A stretch of 64,000 nucleotides of DNA from Corydoras sp. C115. Its lineage: Eukaryota > Chordata > Actinopteri > Siluriformes > Callichthyidae. The translations under genes and the position numbers were made by a program. The stretch lies in the NCBI GenBank assembly GCA_019802505.1, contig JAFMOC010000770.1, positions 72,001 to 136,000 of the forward strand, given 5' to 3'. How positions within the stretch are numbered: the stretch's first letter is position 1; the number at the start of each line of letters is the position of its first letter. The notes beneath the pieces are model-generated. The model was not told the DNA's origin, did not search any database, and worked only from the letters and a program-made list of their open reading frames with translations. Below, in pieces: positions 1-11,109 of this stretch.

Positions 1-1471
1 CTTAAAACTGTCGAGTGATTCTAACACATGGACAGAGTTGGGAAGATCGTTCCACCATTTGAAGGTAGGAGGAGGAAGATTCAGAAATGGTTCTGTAGGC
101 CAGAGTCAGTGACTTGTACTGAATGCGAGCAGCTACAGGGAGCCGATGGAGGGAAATAAGTAATGGAGTGACATGAGTTCGCTTGGGCTGGTTAAACACA
201 AGCCGGGCTGCAGAGTTTTGAATTAGTTGAAGAGGTCTGATTGTGGAAGCTGGGATACCGTCAAGTAGTGCATTACAATAATCAAGCCAGGAAAGGATGA
301 GGGCTTGAACTAACAGCTGAGTAGCATGTTCAGTCAAGAAGGGTCTGAACTTCCTTATGCTGTAAAGAAGGAATCTACAGGAACGGGCGGTTTTAATAAT
401 ATGATCAGAGACTTTAAGGTGGGAGTCTAGTGTGAAACCAAGGTTCCGGACTGAATCGGTTGGGGAAATTGTGGAGCAGTCAATTTGGAAGGTCAGGTCG
501 TGATGGATTGAGGGTTTAGCTGGGATAATGAGAAGCTCTGTTTTTTCAAAATTTAATTTGAGATGGTGGGTCTTCATCCAAACAGAAATGTCTGTGAGGC
601 AGGCAGATTGCCGATTTGAGATCATGGTGTCGTCAGGGGCAAAAGACTAATGAAGCTGCATAGCATAGCAGTGGTAAGAGAAACCATACGCCTGAATGAC
701 TGTGCTCAGTGAGGTCTTGCATAGTGAGAATAGGAGAGTACAGAGCCCTGAGGCACACCAGTGCGTACTTGGTGAGAGTTAGAGATCTCCCCATTGCATG
801 ACACTTTGAAAGTTCTTCCTGTGAGATAGGATCAAAACCATTCAAGTGTCGTATCAGAAAAGCCTAATTTAGATAGAGTAGAATCTGATGATTTACTAAA
901 TCAAAAGCTGTAGAAAGGTCTAGCAGAATGAGGACAGAGGATTGAGATTTAGCTTTGGTAGAGTCAATCACAGAGAGCAATGCTGTCTCAGTGGAGTGAC
1001 CACATCTAAAACCGGACTTATTGGGATCAAGGAGATTATTCTGATTGAGAAACTTGGAGACCTGTGTGGATACCACCAGTTCAAGTGTTTTAGACAGGAA
1101 AGGTAAAAGTGATACAGGACTGTAGCTCTCGACCAAATTTGGGTTGAGCGTTGGCTTTTTGAGTAGATGTTTGACTATGGCCTGTTTAAAACAACTTGGA
1201 AAAGTACCAGACGTGAGAGAGGAGTTAATAACGTGTATGAGTGCTGGAGGAGGCGATGGATTGAAGGTGGGATGGGATTGAATCAAGGGGGCAAGTAGTT
1301 GGGTTACTGGCAAGAAGAATTTTGCAGATGTCAGATTCTGCAACAGGGGAGATGGAGGAGAGGGTTGGATGTGTGAGATGTAGTGTTATGGAAATGGTGA
1401 GTATGAAAGAGTTTGCTGATGCCCTCAATCTTTTCTGTAAAAAAGGTTGCAAAGAGATCAGCTGACAGGTG
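1..1471 (-). mobile_element. L2-type LINE reverse transcriptase relic
   Basis: Minus-strand remains of a non-LTR retrotransposon, cut at both ends. Reading right to left, 1509-1225 and 1343-864 give the start of the reverse transcriptase (an LLKKPTLNP segment, SPVSLLPFLSKTLE, GFRCGHSTETALL, then ILLDLSTAFD, the first catalytic Asp block). 845-633 covers the region of the catalytic Tyr-Ala-Asp-Asp in a broken frame, and 625-2 gives the thumb and C-terminal part (KTELLIIP, NLGFTLDSHLK, SWLDYCNALLDGIP, RLVFNQPKRTHVTPLL). These blocks are typical of fish L2-clade elements. At least two frame changes make it inactive. It abuts the 3' flank of the next gene at about 1472, which marks a 5' truncation. 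Whether the element runs on before base 1 is not visible. Confidence 0.85.
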
Positions 1472-1491
1472 CCATACATTCTTATAGTTAA

Positions 1492-1497
1492 TTTATT
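1492..1497 (-). terminator. poly(A) signal AATAAA of the Ser/Gln-rich gene
   Basis: AATAAA on the minus strand, about 60 bases after the stop codon of the gene read 3644 to 1556. The same 3' flank is found, diverged, at 5928-5990 behind the duplicate copy. Confidence 0.6.
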
Positions 1498-1555
1498 CAA
1501 GTCATTCAATTTATCACAGTGGATACAGCATTTCTAGAACACAAAGGATAATCAG

Positions 1556-3644
1556 TTAGCCTTTAACAGCATTATTAAAACTTGGCAGAGACACAGAGGA
1601 GTCACTGGATGTTCCTGGGGTATTGACGTTCAGCAGGTTCATGGGGAGCTTCACTGCAGAAGGCTGGGCAGAAACATCACTTGCCTGGCTACGTAAAACA
1701 TTTAAACTACTTGTGGCTCCTGGAAAAGTAATGGAATCCCTAGAGGGAACTCTGCTTAGAGGGTTGGATTGGGCAGCAGGAAGGACCACAGATGCACTAC
1801 CTTGAAACACAGATTGGGAAGGTCCCGTAGACTGCCAGGTGTTCTGTGAAGGCAGTGCACCAACGGAAAGCTGTCGACCAGAGACTTCAAATGCAGGAAC
1901 CCATGAGGTCTGTCTCAGGGAGGAAGGTCCAGTAGCAGAGGTAGTTGTGGAGATGGCTGATGGTTGAAAAGCTGAACCCATATCAGCACTCTGGACAACA
2001 GCATCAGATGACGTTGCTGCAACTTGGCTCAGAGATGCATAAGGGTTATTGGTTGCTGGTACCCATGCAGATGGAGCCACTGAGCTCCAGGATGGATTAA
2101 AACCAGAAGGCGTTACACTAACCCATTTATTAGGTCCAGATGGAGCTCCCTGCAATACCTGGGCAGCATTTTGAGAGGGTTGGAATTGGGTTGAAACCAA
2201 GCTCGGTCTCTGTGGTTGGGTATTCCAGCTAGAAGACCCTGATGATTGTAGCCCATAAGTACCCCGAGCAGTAGTAAACAAGTGTGCCACATTTCCAGGT
2301 GCAGGTCCTGGCAACTGGGTCTTAACTAGAGTGGAGGGCTGACCTGGAGTTGGGACCTGTGAAGCAACCCATGTTGATTGATCATAGCTCCATTGTTGAG
2401 CTGGAGAGGCTGACACACCTGCTACACCTTGAGATCCTGAAACCTGGACTACTTGGGGTGCAGGATGGAAGGTTTGGGTCTGAGATACAGGAACACTTTG
2501 ACCTTGACTCGATGGAACACCTTGACCTGATAAAACTAACCAGCTAGAGCCACTTGCAGAAAGACCATAGCCCTGTTGAGCTGGAGAGGCAGATACACCT
2601 GCTACACCTTGAGATGAGGTCCGAGATCCGTGGGCCTCAGGTCCAGAACCCTGGAAAACGTGAGGTACAGGACGGAAAGTTTGGGTTTGAGATACAGGAA
2701 CCCCTTGTCCTGATGAAACAAACCAGTTAGAACCACTTGCAGACTGACCATAGCCCTGTTGCTGAGCTGGAGAAGCAGACACACTTGCAACACCTTGAGA
2801 TCCCTGGGTCTGAGGTCCTGGACCCTGGACTACTTGAGGTACAGGACGGAAGGTTTGGCTCTGAGATACAGGATTATTCTGACGTTGACTGGATGGAACC
2901 CATTGGCCCGATGACACAACCCAGCTAGAACCACTTGTAGACTGATCAAAGCTTTCTTGCTGGGAGGCTAAAGCAGACCCTCTTGAAACTCCCTGAGAAG
3001 CTGAAGATGGGAAAGGCTGGTTCTGGAATCTAGAGGTCAAGGTGGATTGAGGAGAACCAGCAAATCCTTGATATCCTGAAGACTGTGCAGTGTACTGACC
3101 CAAAACACTGGAACCACTTCCCTGCTGAGACACAGATTGACCTCCACTCTGAGATGGAAAGACAGGACTGTTCAGCTGTCCAGTCTGGGATTGAACCAAC
3201 AGATTAGTTGAGATTTGAGGCTTCAGAGATACAAATCCACAAGAACTAGGGTTCAATCTATTGGGTGAATCTGCAGATTGGCCAGTGGAATCACTTGGGG
3301 CCTGAGTGGAACCTGAAGTACTAGTTGCAATTTGTCCATTATTGGTCAAAACACTAGGATAAAGCAACTGATCCCCAAGTAAACTCAAACTGTCCCCTTG
3401 CCAGTACTGAGCAGGTTTTTGATTCCAGACTATAAACAGAAAAGTGAAGGTTACATACAGCTCATCATATGAAGCTCAATAAACCCTGTGTTTAAACTCA
3501 CCAGCAAGTCCACTTGAATCTCTCCATATCAGTCCAGCCAAGAAAAGTAAGAGAAGCCTGAAAAGAGAAATGGTCTAGTGTTAATGATTCAATTTAATGA
3601 TAATCAGGAGATAAACAATAATAGCTGTAGAAGAACCTCTTCAT
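1556..3644 (-). CDS. Secreted Ser/Gln-rich repeat protein, three exons
   Basis: Not a family I recognise. Coding exons on the minus strand are 3644-3637 (ATGAAGAG), 3557-3502 and 3429-1556; both introns are GT-AG and the frame runs through, giving 645 codons before the stop. The first two exons encode a good signal peptide (Met-Lys-Arg, then LLLLFLAGLIW) so the protein is predicted to be secreted. The rest is low complexity, rich in Ser, Gln, Gly, Pro and Val with almost no Cys. It holds about four copies of a 60-75 residue repeat with the order SQTQTFxPxPQVVQ, GSQGVAxVSASPAQQ, then SGSxWxVSSGQ (roughly residues 170-390). Intron phases are 2 and 1, so it is not built like the SCPP genes, whose introns are phase 0. 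A TATA-like stretch and a poly(A) signal frame it. A broken second copy lies at 5928-7170. Role unknown; an extracellular matrix, egg-coat or mucus protein are guesses only. Confidence 0.7.
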
Positions 3645-3742
3645 TATTCACACCACCTCCAGAACCTGAGCAGACCCACTCACAAACAGAATCAACTCAC
3701 TGCTTCTGAACTGAAGATACATGTGTGAGTCACTAGTTGGTC

Positions 3743-3751
3743 TCTTTTAAG
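3743..3751 (-). promoter_or_regulatory. TATA-like element of the Ser/Gln-rich gene
   Basis: Minus-strand TTAAAAGA about 100 bases upstream of the ATG at 3644. A start about 30 bases further on would give a short 5' leader. Weak match, so only a candidate. Confidence 0.3.
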
Positions 3752-3759
3752 TAGATTTA

Positions 3760-4570
3760 GCCGTTCCACCTTAACGAGGTCGTCCTATTGGATCAGCTGA
3801 GGCTAATTATTAATTAGCATGCACATACGGTCAGCATGTATCTTCCTGTAGGGGGCGCACTGTTTGGTGCCTGCTCTGCCTTTTCTGTGCTTCATTTTAG
3901 TGTAGGATATAAATTCAGGGGTCAATTTTGGGACATCCCATTGGTTTTCAGAAGGAAAAATAAAGCTGCCTTGACCTGACTGTCTGGGTCAAATTAATTT
4001 ATTTGCCATAAATAATATTTACAACAAAAAGAAATAGTTTTACAGTAATCATCAGCTAAATAATGTAAGATTTCTTTATACCTCAGTGCATTGTGCAGTG
4101 AGTTTAAACTGTGTGGTGATGTAAAACTGCAGTGATATTAATCTGTGCTGGGATTTTACTCTGTGCAGGTATCTCAGACTGTGTCATGAGCTCAAACTGT
4201 ACATTTATAACCTGAACAACTAAATCAGTTTCCATCTCCAATCAACTGAATCCATCCCAAAACAATCATGTATTATTAACAACCAGTTTATTATTAAAAT
4301 TATTATTATTATTATTAAAAGTTTTACTGACAGCTGATGAAGAAAAAAATCTGTCTAAATGTGAATAGAAATGTTCTGAAATCAGCTGTCAATAAAGGTG
4401 CATGTAGGGATCAGCCTTTTAAAGAGAATGTGAAGGTAAATGTTACTAAAGACAGGGATAGATGGATAACAACAGTGTAAGAGACACAGATGAGGACTGA
4501 ATATTAATGGGAGGTGGATGCTGAGTACTGCTTCCATCAGGATTCTCCATCACTGGCTGCCCAATATAGC
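3760..4570. other. No gene seen
   Basis: AT-rich intergenic DNA with a short TTA/ATT run near 4290-4317. No splice-consistent coding pattern or known repeat recognised. Confidence 0.5.
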
Positions 4571-4571
4571 C

Positions 4572-4860
4572 CCATATAGTCTGTGAGGGTGTGAGTGAGT
4601 GAATGAGTGCACAGCAATGGATTGTCACCCTATACTATCCTGGGTGTGTCAGCACGTTCGCCTCTCTGTGCTGGGGATCCAGGTTCGAATCCCAATCTGG
4701 GTAAAGGTTGCATGTTCTCATGTCTGTGTGGGTTTCCTCCAAGTTCTCTTGTTCCCACCATCAAAAATCATGGATTCATGGTAAATTGGCTGCGCTAATT
4801 GCCCCATATAGTCTGTAAGGGAGTGAGTGTGCTGCATGCTACACTGTGTCAATCAACCTC
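4572..4860 (+). repeat. Mermaid-like tRNA SINE copy
   Basis: Rearranged copy of the SINE family that recurs through the window. It keeps the B box (GGTTCGAATCC at 4682) and body phrases GGGTTTCCTCC and ATTGCCCCATATAG. The A-box end is missing. Confidence 0.7.
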
Positions 4861-4865
4861 TGGTT

Positions 4866-5290
4866 ATTACTTAAATGCTGGGCTTTTTTATCTCTAACTA
4901 AGGTGAGATCCTAGAGGTGTTGTCAGCTCTTCATCCATGGCTCTACCGAAGCACTGCGGCTACGACGATTACTGGATGGAACCTGGATTTTTAATGGACT
5001 GGCAGTCCTGCAGAACGACATCAATGCACTTATATAGTTTTCCAATTGTTAAATACGGTCACCTGATCACCACACAATTAGTACATGGCTGTCCTACACT
5101 GTTAATGCTGCTTGGCTGCTCAAAGAGGATGAGTCCCCCCACTGAGCCTCGTCCTCCCATGGTTTCTTCCTTAGGATAACATTTTTTTTCTTGCCAATGT
5201 TGCTTTGGCTTGCTCTTTGGGCTTACATTACTGTAACACTGTGTGATGATGTACGATAGTAAAAAGCGCTCTATACATAAATATAAAACG
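4866..5290 (+). repeat. Interspersed repeat with LINE-like 3' tail
   Basis: Contains a block ending in AAAAAGCGCTCTATACATAAA. The same block occurs reversed at 19450-19704, where a target duplication is visible, so this is a dispersed element. Its class (LINE tail or SINE) is uncertain. Confidence 0.55.
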
Positions 5291-5294
5291 GAAT

Positions 5295-5925
5295 ATAATG
5301 GATGCGTAAACAAATGGGAATTGTAATCAGCATTTAATTCAAATTACTTCTACTGTACAGCATGTTCTTATAAATAGTGACATAAGAAACAAGTTGTGTT
5401 TTCGGTTCCTCTGCTATGAATAAATTATCTTCCTTCAGCACGTGCAAGTGTAGGGGGTGCCATAAATACACTGCTTCTGCAAAACACACTACAGGAAAAG
5501 ATTGCCAAGTATTCCTTCACGGAACATGTTGCACACGAAAGATTTAGTGAAAACAAAATAAATCTGAATTTTCAAACATGGCATCTTAACAAAAATCGGT
5601 TAGCAGTAAACTGCAGCAACACTGCTAAAGGTATTTTTTAATTAATCCAACACCTAAATAACATGGATTTAATCATCAACTCAGCACAGCGACGTTCAGC
5701 GCAGTGGTGAGCTTCCGTTCTTCACCACATGTAAACAGACGTTGTTCACAAGACCGCTCCAATGGAAAGGAACATGGCGCACCATGTAATGTACCTTGGG
5801 TTTAAGATTAAAACACCCGTCAACGTACCTAAACCCAAGTGGATAGTAGGGTAGTAAGATTGTGACAAAGTATACCCTAGATAATTATAACTGTATAATT
5901 CTGGACCAAATGAATACTAAACTCA
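5295..5925. other. No gene seen
   Basis: No coding pattern or repeat recognised between the repeat above and the start of the duplicated gene copy at 5928. Confidence 0.4.
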
Positions 5926-5927
5926 AG

Positions 5928-7170
5928 CCATACATTCTTAGTTCATTTATTCGAGTCATACAATTGATTACAGAGGGTAACAGCGTTGCTAGAACACACA
6001 GGATAATCACTTAGACTTTAACAGCATTATTAAAACTTGGCAGAGATACAGAGAAGCCACTGGAAGTTCCTGGTGTATTGACGTTCAGCAGGTTCATGGG
6101 GAGCCTTACAGCAGAGGGCTGGGCAGAAGCATGGCACTTGCCTCATTGCAGAAGCAGCACTTGCCTGGCTACGTACATTGAAACTACCTGTGGCTCCTCA
6201 ATAAGAGATGGGGACCCTAGAGTGAACACTGCTTAGAGGGTTGGATTGGGCAGCAGGAAGGACCACAGATGCACTACCTTGAAACACAGATTGAGAAGGT
6301 CCAGTAGACTGCCAGGTGTTCTGTAAAGGTAGTGGGCCAACAGAAAACTGTCGACCAGAGACTACAGATGCAGGAAGCCATGAGGCCTAACTCAGGGAGG
6401 AAGTTCCAGTAGCAGAGGTAGTTGTGGAGATGGCTAGAAACCTGAACCCAGGCTGGCACTCTGGAACATGGCATCAGATGATGTTGCTGCAATGTGGCTC
6501 AGAGATGCATAAGGATTATTGGTTGCTAGTACCCATGCAGATGGAGCTCCAGGATGGATTAAAACCAGAAAATGTTACACCAACCCATTTATTCGGTCCA
6601 GACAATGGAGCTCCCTGCAATACCTGGCTGCATTTTGAGAGGGTTGGGATTGGGTATTCCAGCTATACAAACCCTGTAGCCCATAAGAACCCTGAGCAGT
6701 AGTAAACAAGTGTGCCACATTGCCTGGTGCAGGTCCTGGTAGCTGGGTCTGAACTGCAGCGGAAGGCTGTCCTGGAGTTGGGACCTATAAAGCAACCTAT
6801 GATGCAGACTGATCATAGCTCCATTGCTGAGCTGGAGAGGCTGAGACATCTGCTACACCTTGAGCTGAGGCCAGAGATCCTGAAACCTGGACTTCTTGGG
6901 GTACAAGATGGAAGGTTTGGGTCTGAGATACAGGAACATTTTAACCTCTACTGGATGGAACACCTTGTCCTGATGAAACAAATCAGCTAGAACCACTAGC
7001 AGACTGACCATAGCCCTTTTGTTGAGCTGGAGATGCAGATACACCTGCAGGTGAGTTCCGAGATACCTGGGTCCGAGATCCTGAACCCTGGAATACTTGA
7101 GGTACAGATGAAAAGTTTGGGTCTGAGATACAAGAACACCTTGTCCTGATGAAACAAACCAGTTAGAACC
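5928..7170 (-). pseudogene. Broken duplicate of the Ser/Gln-rich gene
   Basis: Closely similar to 1472-2760, beginning in the same 3' flank and including the final exon's 3' part. Small indels and substitutions break the reading frame many times. The copy keeps the repeat units (SQTQTF, SSGQG) near 6850-7160. At about 7172 it stops inside a repeat unit and passes straight into LINE sequence, so the 5' part with signal peptide is absent. The copy is in direct orientation to the intact gene, as expected of a tandem duplication that later decayed. Confidence 0.8.
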
Positions 7171-7171
7171 A

Positions 7172-8170
7172 CTCACATCACTGGCTTGATTAACCACTTG
7201 GGCCAGTTTGTTCCTATACTTGACTGATAGGTTCCCATACCATAACACAATATTAAAGCTGACCACACTCTCAACAAGTGACCTATAAACCATAGTCATG
7301 GTATACTTGCTAGTATTAAAACTCCTTAACTTCCTAAGAAGAAAGAGCCTCTGTCTCGCCTTTTTATAGATGCAATCAACATTAATCTGAAATGTAAGTC
7401 CGTTGTCAATGAGTGTCCCCAGATATTTGAGATTCACTTGTTCCACTTCTTGCCCTTTCATGATGATTGGTTTAAACACAGACCCTGTGCTGCTAGCTAC
7501 CCTTCTTCCTCCAAAACAGAGCTCCTTGGTCTTACTTACATTAAGATCAAGGAAGCTAGCATCGAACCAAGTGGTTAGTTGACTAATGCACTGAAGGTAG
7601 GGGGAACTGATTACATCCTCAAAGCAGACAACAAGGGCCATGTCATCAGCATATTTTATAAGTGAGATATCTTTACTATTACTATTACATTTAATCTCAT
7701 TTTTATAAATCGAAAATAGAATGGGGGATAAAACACACCCCTGTGGGAAACCAGTATTCAGGACAAGGGAGTTAGAAAAAGTGCTACCAATACAAACACT
7801 CTTGCTTAAGAACTCTCTGATCCACAGAAGCATGCTATTACTAACGTTCATGTCACATAAACGTTGTTAGAGAAGATGGGGCTGAACTGTATTAAAAGTT
7901 GAGGAGAAATCCATAAAAAGCACACAAAAATAATTACTAGTCTTGTCCAAATGACCATATACTTTATCTAAGAGAACCAGTGTAGCATCTTCCACTCCCC
8001 TACCAGCTTGGTAAGCAAACCGCATGGGGTCCATAAGCTTAGCTGTTTGTGCTATAAGCTCCTTACTAACTAGGTGCTCCATGAATTTGCCTAATATAGA
8101 TGTAAGCGCAATGGGTCTGTAATCATTAATTGATTTTACGTGAGCTGTTTTTGGCACTGGGATGACTGTT
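7172..8170 (-). mobile_element. LINE reverse transcriptase relic inside the duplicate
   Basis: Minus-strand reverse transcriptase pieces. 8157-7867 has KSINDYRPIALTSILGKFMEHLV and a catalytic-block relic (LFMDFSSTFNTV). 7851-7180 has TGFPQGCVLSPILFSIY, KYADDMALV (catalytic Tyr-Ala-Asp-Asp) and the thumb (NVSKTKELCFG, LKYLGTLIDN). One frameshift near 7860 separates them. The endonuclease part and the 3' end are missing. The motif style matches the fish pol-like LINEs whose C-terminus is seen at 27915. It is fused to the decayed Ser/Gln-rich copy, so the long open frame here is chimeric and not a gene. Confidence 0.8.
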
Positions 8171-8174
8171 GGAG

Positions 8175-8505
8175 ATAAACGCTGATGACCGCTTTTTTTT
8201 TCAAACCTCCATCACCCCTGCGCGATCGACATATTGTGCACCCCTGCTGTAGGTAGTCATGTTCTAAAGGTCCACATGAACTGGTCTATGATTCAGTACA
8301 ACCTACTGGTTCACCGAAGCAATGCATCGTGGGAAACAGTGGCCATCTGACTTTTATCTCAGTGCAAATATTTTGTTAGAACCTTTAATTATTGGATCTT
8401 CGGTTTGGTTCGTTTGTTAGAGAAAAAACCCAGAATCAGTGGTGGTTTCATCAGATGACTTCAGTTTCACCTAAAGTGACTCACAGAAATCCGAACCTGA
8501 TGTTT
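8175..8505. other. No gene seen
   Basis: Nothing recognised apart from a short T run at 8193. Confidence 0.4.
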
Positions 8506-8509
8506 GGGG

Positions 8510-8610
8510 ATGCTGCTTAAGGGGATGGGCACTACCTACGGAAGCCCCGAATGGCCAAAACCCGTTACACGGGAGACAGGGGGGAGGGGCCCAACCCTCC
8601 CAACCTGACA
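8510..8610 (-). repeat. LTR 5'-end fragment, 58-kb family
   Basis: Reverse complement of the first 100 bases of the LTR at 58087, starting TGTCAGGTTGGGAGG at 8610. About 80 percent similar by eye. No partner LTR nearby, so a relic. Confidence 0.7.
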
Positions 8611-8929
8611 TAACATGCTTGTCTATTATGTCCTGAGACAACTTTTTTCTTTGCTTCCTCTGGTTCATCTTGAGTGTGGTACACACCTTGTCACCAAACA
8701 GCACAGTGACTGCCTGTAGCCCTATATATAGGACCAGTGACTGAATACAATATTGTAGACACCTGTGATACTAATTAGTGAACACACCTTGATTTAACAT
8801 GTCCATTTGGTCACATTATTTTCAGGGGTACATCATTTCTGTCCAGGCCTGTTTCATGAGTTTATTTTTTTCAATAATTCTGTTAAAGCATGGTTGAAAA
8901 GCAATGTCTGACTTTCATTTGTACATTTT

Positions 8930-9713
8930 CATAGAATTTTTATTTATTATTACTTTTATCAGATTAAAGTTATTTCTGTTACCATTGTGGGTTTTTCTGT
9001 CATTAACCACTTGGTACCAACAATTTTGTCCACGTGTGTATGTATCAATGCATCAACAATTATATGTTTTTTAAAAAGAAAAGTCTCGAGCAGAGCTTTG
9101 AAAATGTCCAGGCTCTGTGCTGACCTAAGCTGGACCGGGAGACAGTTCCAGAGACGTGGTGCAGCTGAGCAAAAGGCTCGGTCCCCCATAGTTCGAAGCC
9201 TAGTGGGGGGCACCTAAAGGAGCGTGCTGCCTGTTGATCTAAGGGTTCGGATTGATGTTTGGGGATTGAGAAGTTCCTGTAGGTATCATGAGACTAGACA
9301 AGTAATACATTTGTAAGTAAGCAGAAGAATTTTGTATTCTATCCGTAATGAGACAGGGAGCCTGTGCAGAGATTTCAGAATAGGGGTGATGTGTTCATAT
9401 TTTCTAACCCTCATTAAGATTCTGGCGGCGCTGTTTTGAATATATTGCAATGCCTGGATGTCCTTGGCAGATATCCCAATAAAGAGGCTATTGCAGTAGT
9501 CCAGACTTGAAGAAACAAAGGCATGGACAAGTTTCTTTGTGGGTCAAAAGAGTGATGAAATGAGTTCTTGCGCAAATGTTTGATGTGAGTGCTAAAAGTC
9601 AGCTGTAGATCAAGCCAAACCCCTAAATTAGTAACTGTAGAGGAGAAAGTGATAATCTGACCATCAAATTCACCTGGACAGGTCTCTATATGGGGCAATT
9701 TAGAGCTTTCCAT
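8930..9713 (-). mobile_element. L2/CR1-type LINE C-terminal relic
   Basis: Minus-strand 3' end of a LINE. 9713-9414 reads NLGVWLDLQLTFSTHIKHL; a frame-shifted segment follows with the dyad SSLDYCNSLF and IQNSAARI; 9213-8959 gives PPTRLRTMGDRAFCSAAPRL and WNCLPVQLRSAQSLDIFKAL, the usual end of the protein. The T-rich stretch at 8930-8957 is the probable 3' tail. 5' truncated at about 9713 against a SINE. Frameshifts make it inactive. Confidence 0.8.
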
Positions 9714-9888
9714 TTATCTGTGGCAGGAAACCGGAGAACCCAGAGGAAACCCATGAGGACAAGGGGAGAACATGCAGACTCCCAGATCAGAATTCGAACC
9801 TGGATTCCCAGCGCTGACAGGAGAACATGCTAAATACTAAGCCACTGTGCCACCTCAAGGTAAACTGAATGCTCCAAATTGCCCCATA

Positions 9889-9926
<38 letters not shown>

Positions 9927-9990
9927 CCTGTGATAGATTGGCACCCTATCCTGGGTGTATCTGCCTGTATCTGGGTGTATCTGCCTAATT
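9686..9990. repeat. Two Mermaid-like SINE fragments, head to head, with (GT)n
   Basis: 9686-9858 is a minus copy with B box and A-box ends. 9858-9990 is a plus copy whose middle contains a (GT) run at 9891-9923. The plus copy runs into the minisatellite at 10020 through the phrase TTTGGACTGTGGGAAACTG. Confidence 0.7.
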
Positions 9991-10019
9991 CACCTTGAAT
10001 TCATGTCTTTGGACTGTGG

Positions 10020-10640
10020 GAAACTGTTCCACAGACGTTCCACTGGAACAGAAACAGGCCTTCCCCAAACTGTTTCCACATGTTCCACAGATGTTCCACT
10101 GGAAAAGAAACGGTTCTTCCCCAAACTGTTCCCATACGTTCCACAGACATTCCACTGGAATAGAGACTGGCCTTCCTCAAACTGTTCCCACACATTCTAC
10201 TAGAATAGAAACGGGCCTTCCCCAATCTGTTCCCACACGTTTCACAGACGTTCCACTGAAACAGAAACGGGCCTTTCTTGAACTGTTCCCACACGTTCCT
10301 CTGGAACAGAAACGGGCCTTCCCCAAACTGTTCCAACACGTTCCACAGAGTGGAACTGAGATGGGCCCTCCCCAAACAGTTTCCACATGTTACACTGGAA
10401 CAGAAACGGTCCTTCCGTAAACTGTTCCCACATGTTCCACAAAAGTTCCACTGGAACAGAAACGGGCCTTCCCCAAACTATTCCCAAATGTTCAACAGAC
10501 ATTCGACTGTAATAGAGACTAAACTGTTCCCATACGTTCCACAGACGTTCCACTGGAGCAGAACTGGGCCTTCCCTTCGGTTCTCTACATTAGAACCCCA
10601 CAGAGCGGGTATTATGGGGTGGCTGATTCTCACACACTAA
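10020..10640 (+). repeat. 56/45-bp minisatellite with unique end block
   Basis: About eleven tandem units of 56 bp, some 45 bp because an 11-bp CCACAGACGTT block is missing. Each unit starts TGTTCCCACACGTTCCACAG and ends CCTTCCCCAAAC; many hold the quasi-palindrome GTTCCACTGGAAC. The array ends near 10575 and is followed by a 55-bp block (GAACCCCACAGAGCGGGTAT onward). The entire order, including the SINE junction, is found reversed at 36035-39125. Reading frames across the array come from the periodicity and are not genes. Confidence 0.85.
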
Positions 10641-11040
10641 CCGTATGAACTGTTTAAATAATATTTATAGTTGATGGTATACATAATTTGCATAGTTAAT
10701 ACTTAGTATTTTAATTTAACACTGTACATAAGAATGAATCTAAATGACTGAGGGTGAGAGCAGCTGTCTCTGGTGCCCTCTGGTGGCTCGTTGCATCATA
10801 ACCTCTAACCTTTCAGGTATTGAATGTTTCACTAGCTAATTAATGAATGAATGCAGGGGCGTTTTTAGGGTTTAGAAACATCAGGGGCTTTAGCCCAGAT
10901 CCCTATTCCCCATCTGTCCTCACGGTTTATGAAAGCTGAGAAGCTGCTCTTTACAGCAAACAGTACAGTTATTACGGTAAAAACTTTGCGACTCCAGAAA
11001 AGTACTGGTGAAAAAAAATCAGTAACTCCCTCAAAAAAAT
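10641..11040. other. No gene seen
   Basis: Intergenic DNA with no recognised coding pattern or repeat. Confidence 0.4.
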
Positions 11041-11042
11041 CA

Positions 11043-11044
<2 letters not shown>

Positions 11045-11105
<61 letters not shown>
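11045..11105 (+). repeat. (CA)n microsatellite
   Basis: About 30 CA units without interruption. Confidence 0.98.
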
Positions 11106-11107
<2 letters not shown>

Positions 11108-11109
11108 CT

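Noticed and set aside
1556..3644. Assignment of the Ser/Gln-rich gene to the SCPP (mineralisation) family
   Set aside because: SCPP introns are phase 0, while those here are phase 2 and phase 1; no acidic phospho-site clusters seen.
6853..7851. A 332-codon protein joining reverse transcriptase and Ser/Gln-rich repeat
   Set aside because: The join lies at a recombination point between a LINE and a decayed gene copy; both halves are otherwise broken.
9955..10640. Overlapping frames of 70-140 codons with repeated Cys or Trp (CGTCGNSLGKA style) that look faintly like zinc fingers
   Set aside because: No C2H2 spacing; the pattern is the 56/45-bp minisatellite read in several frames.
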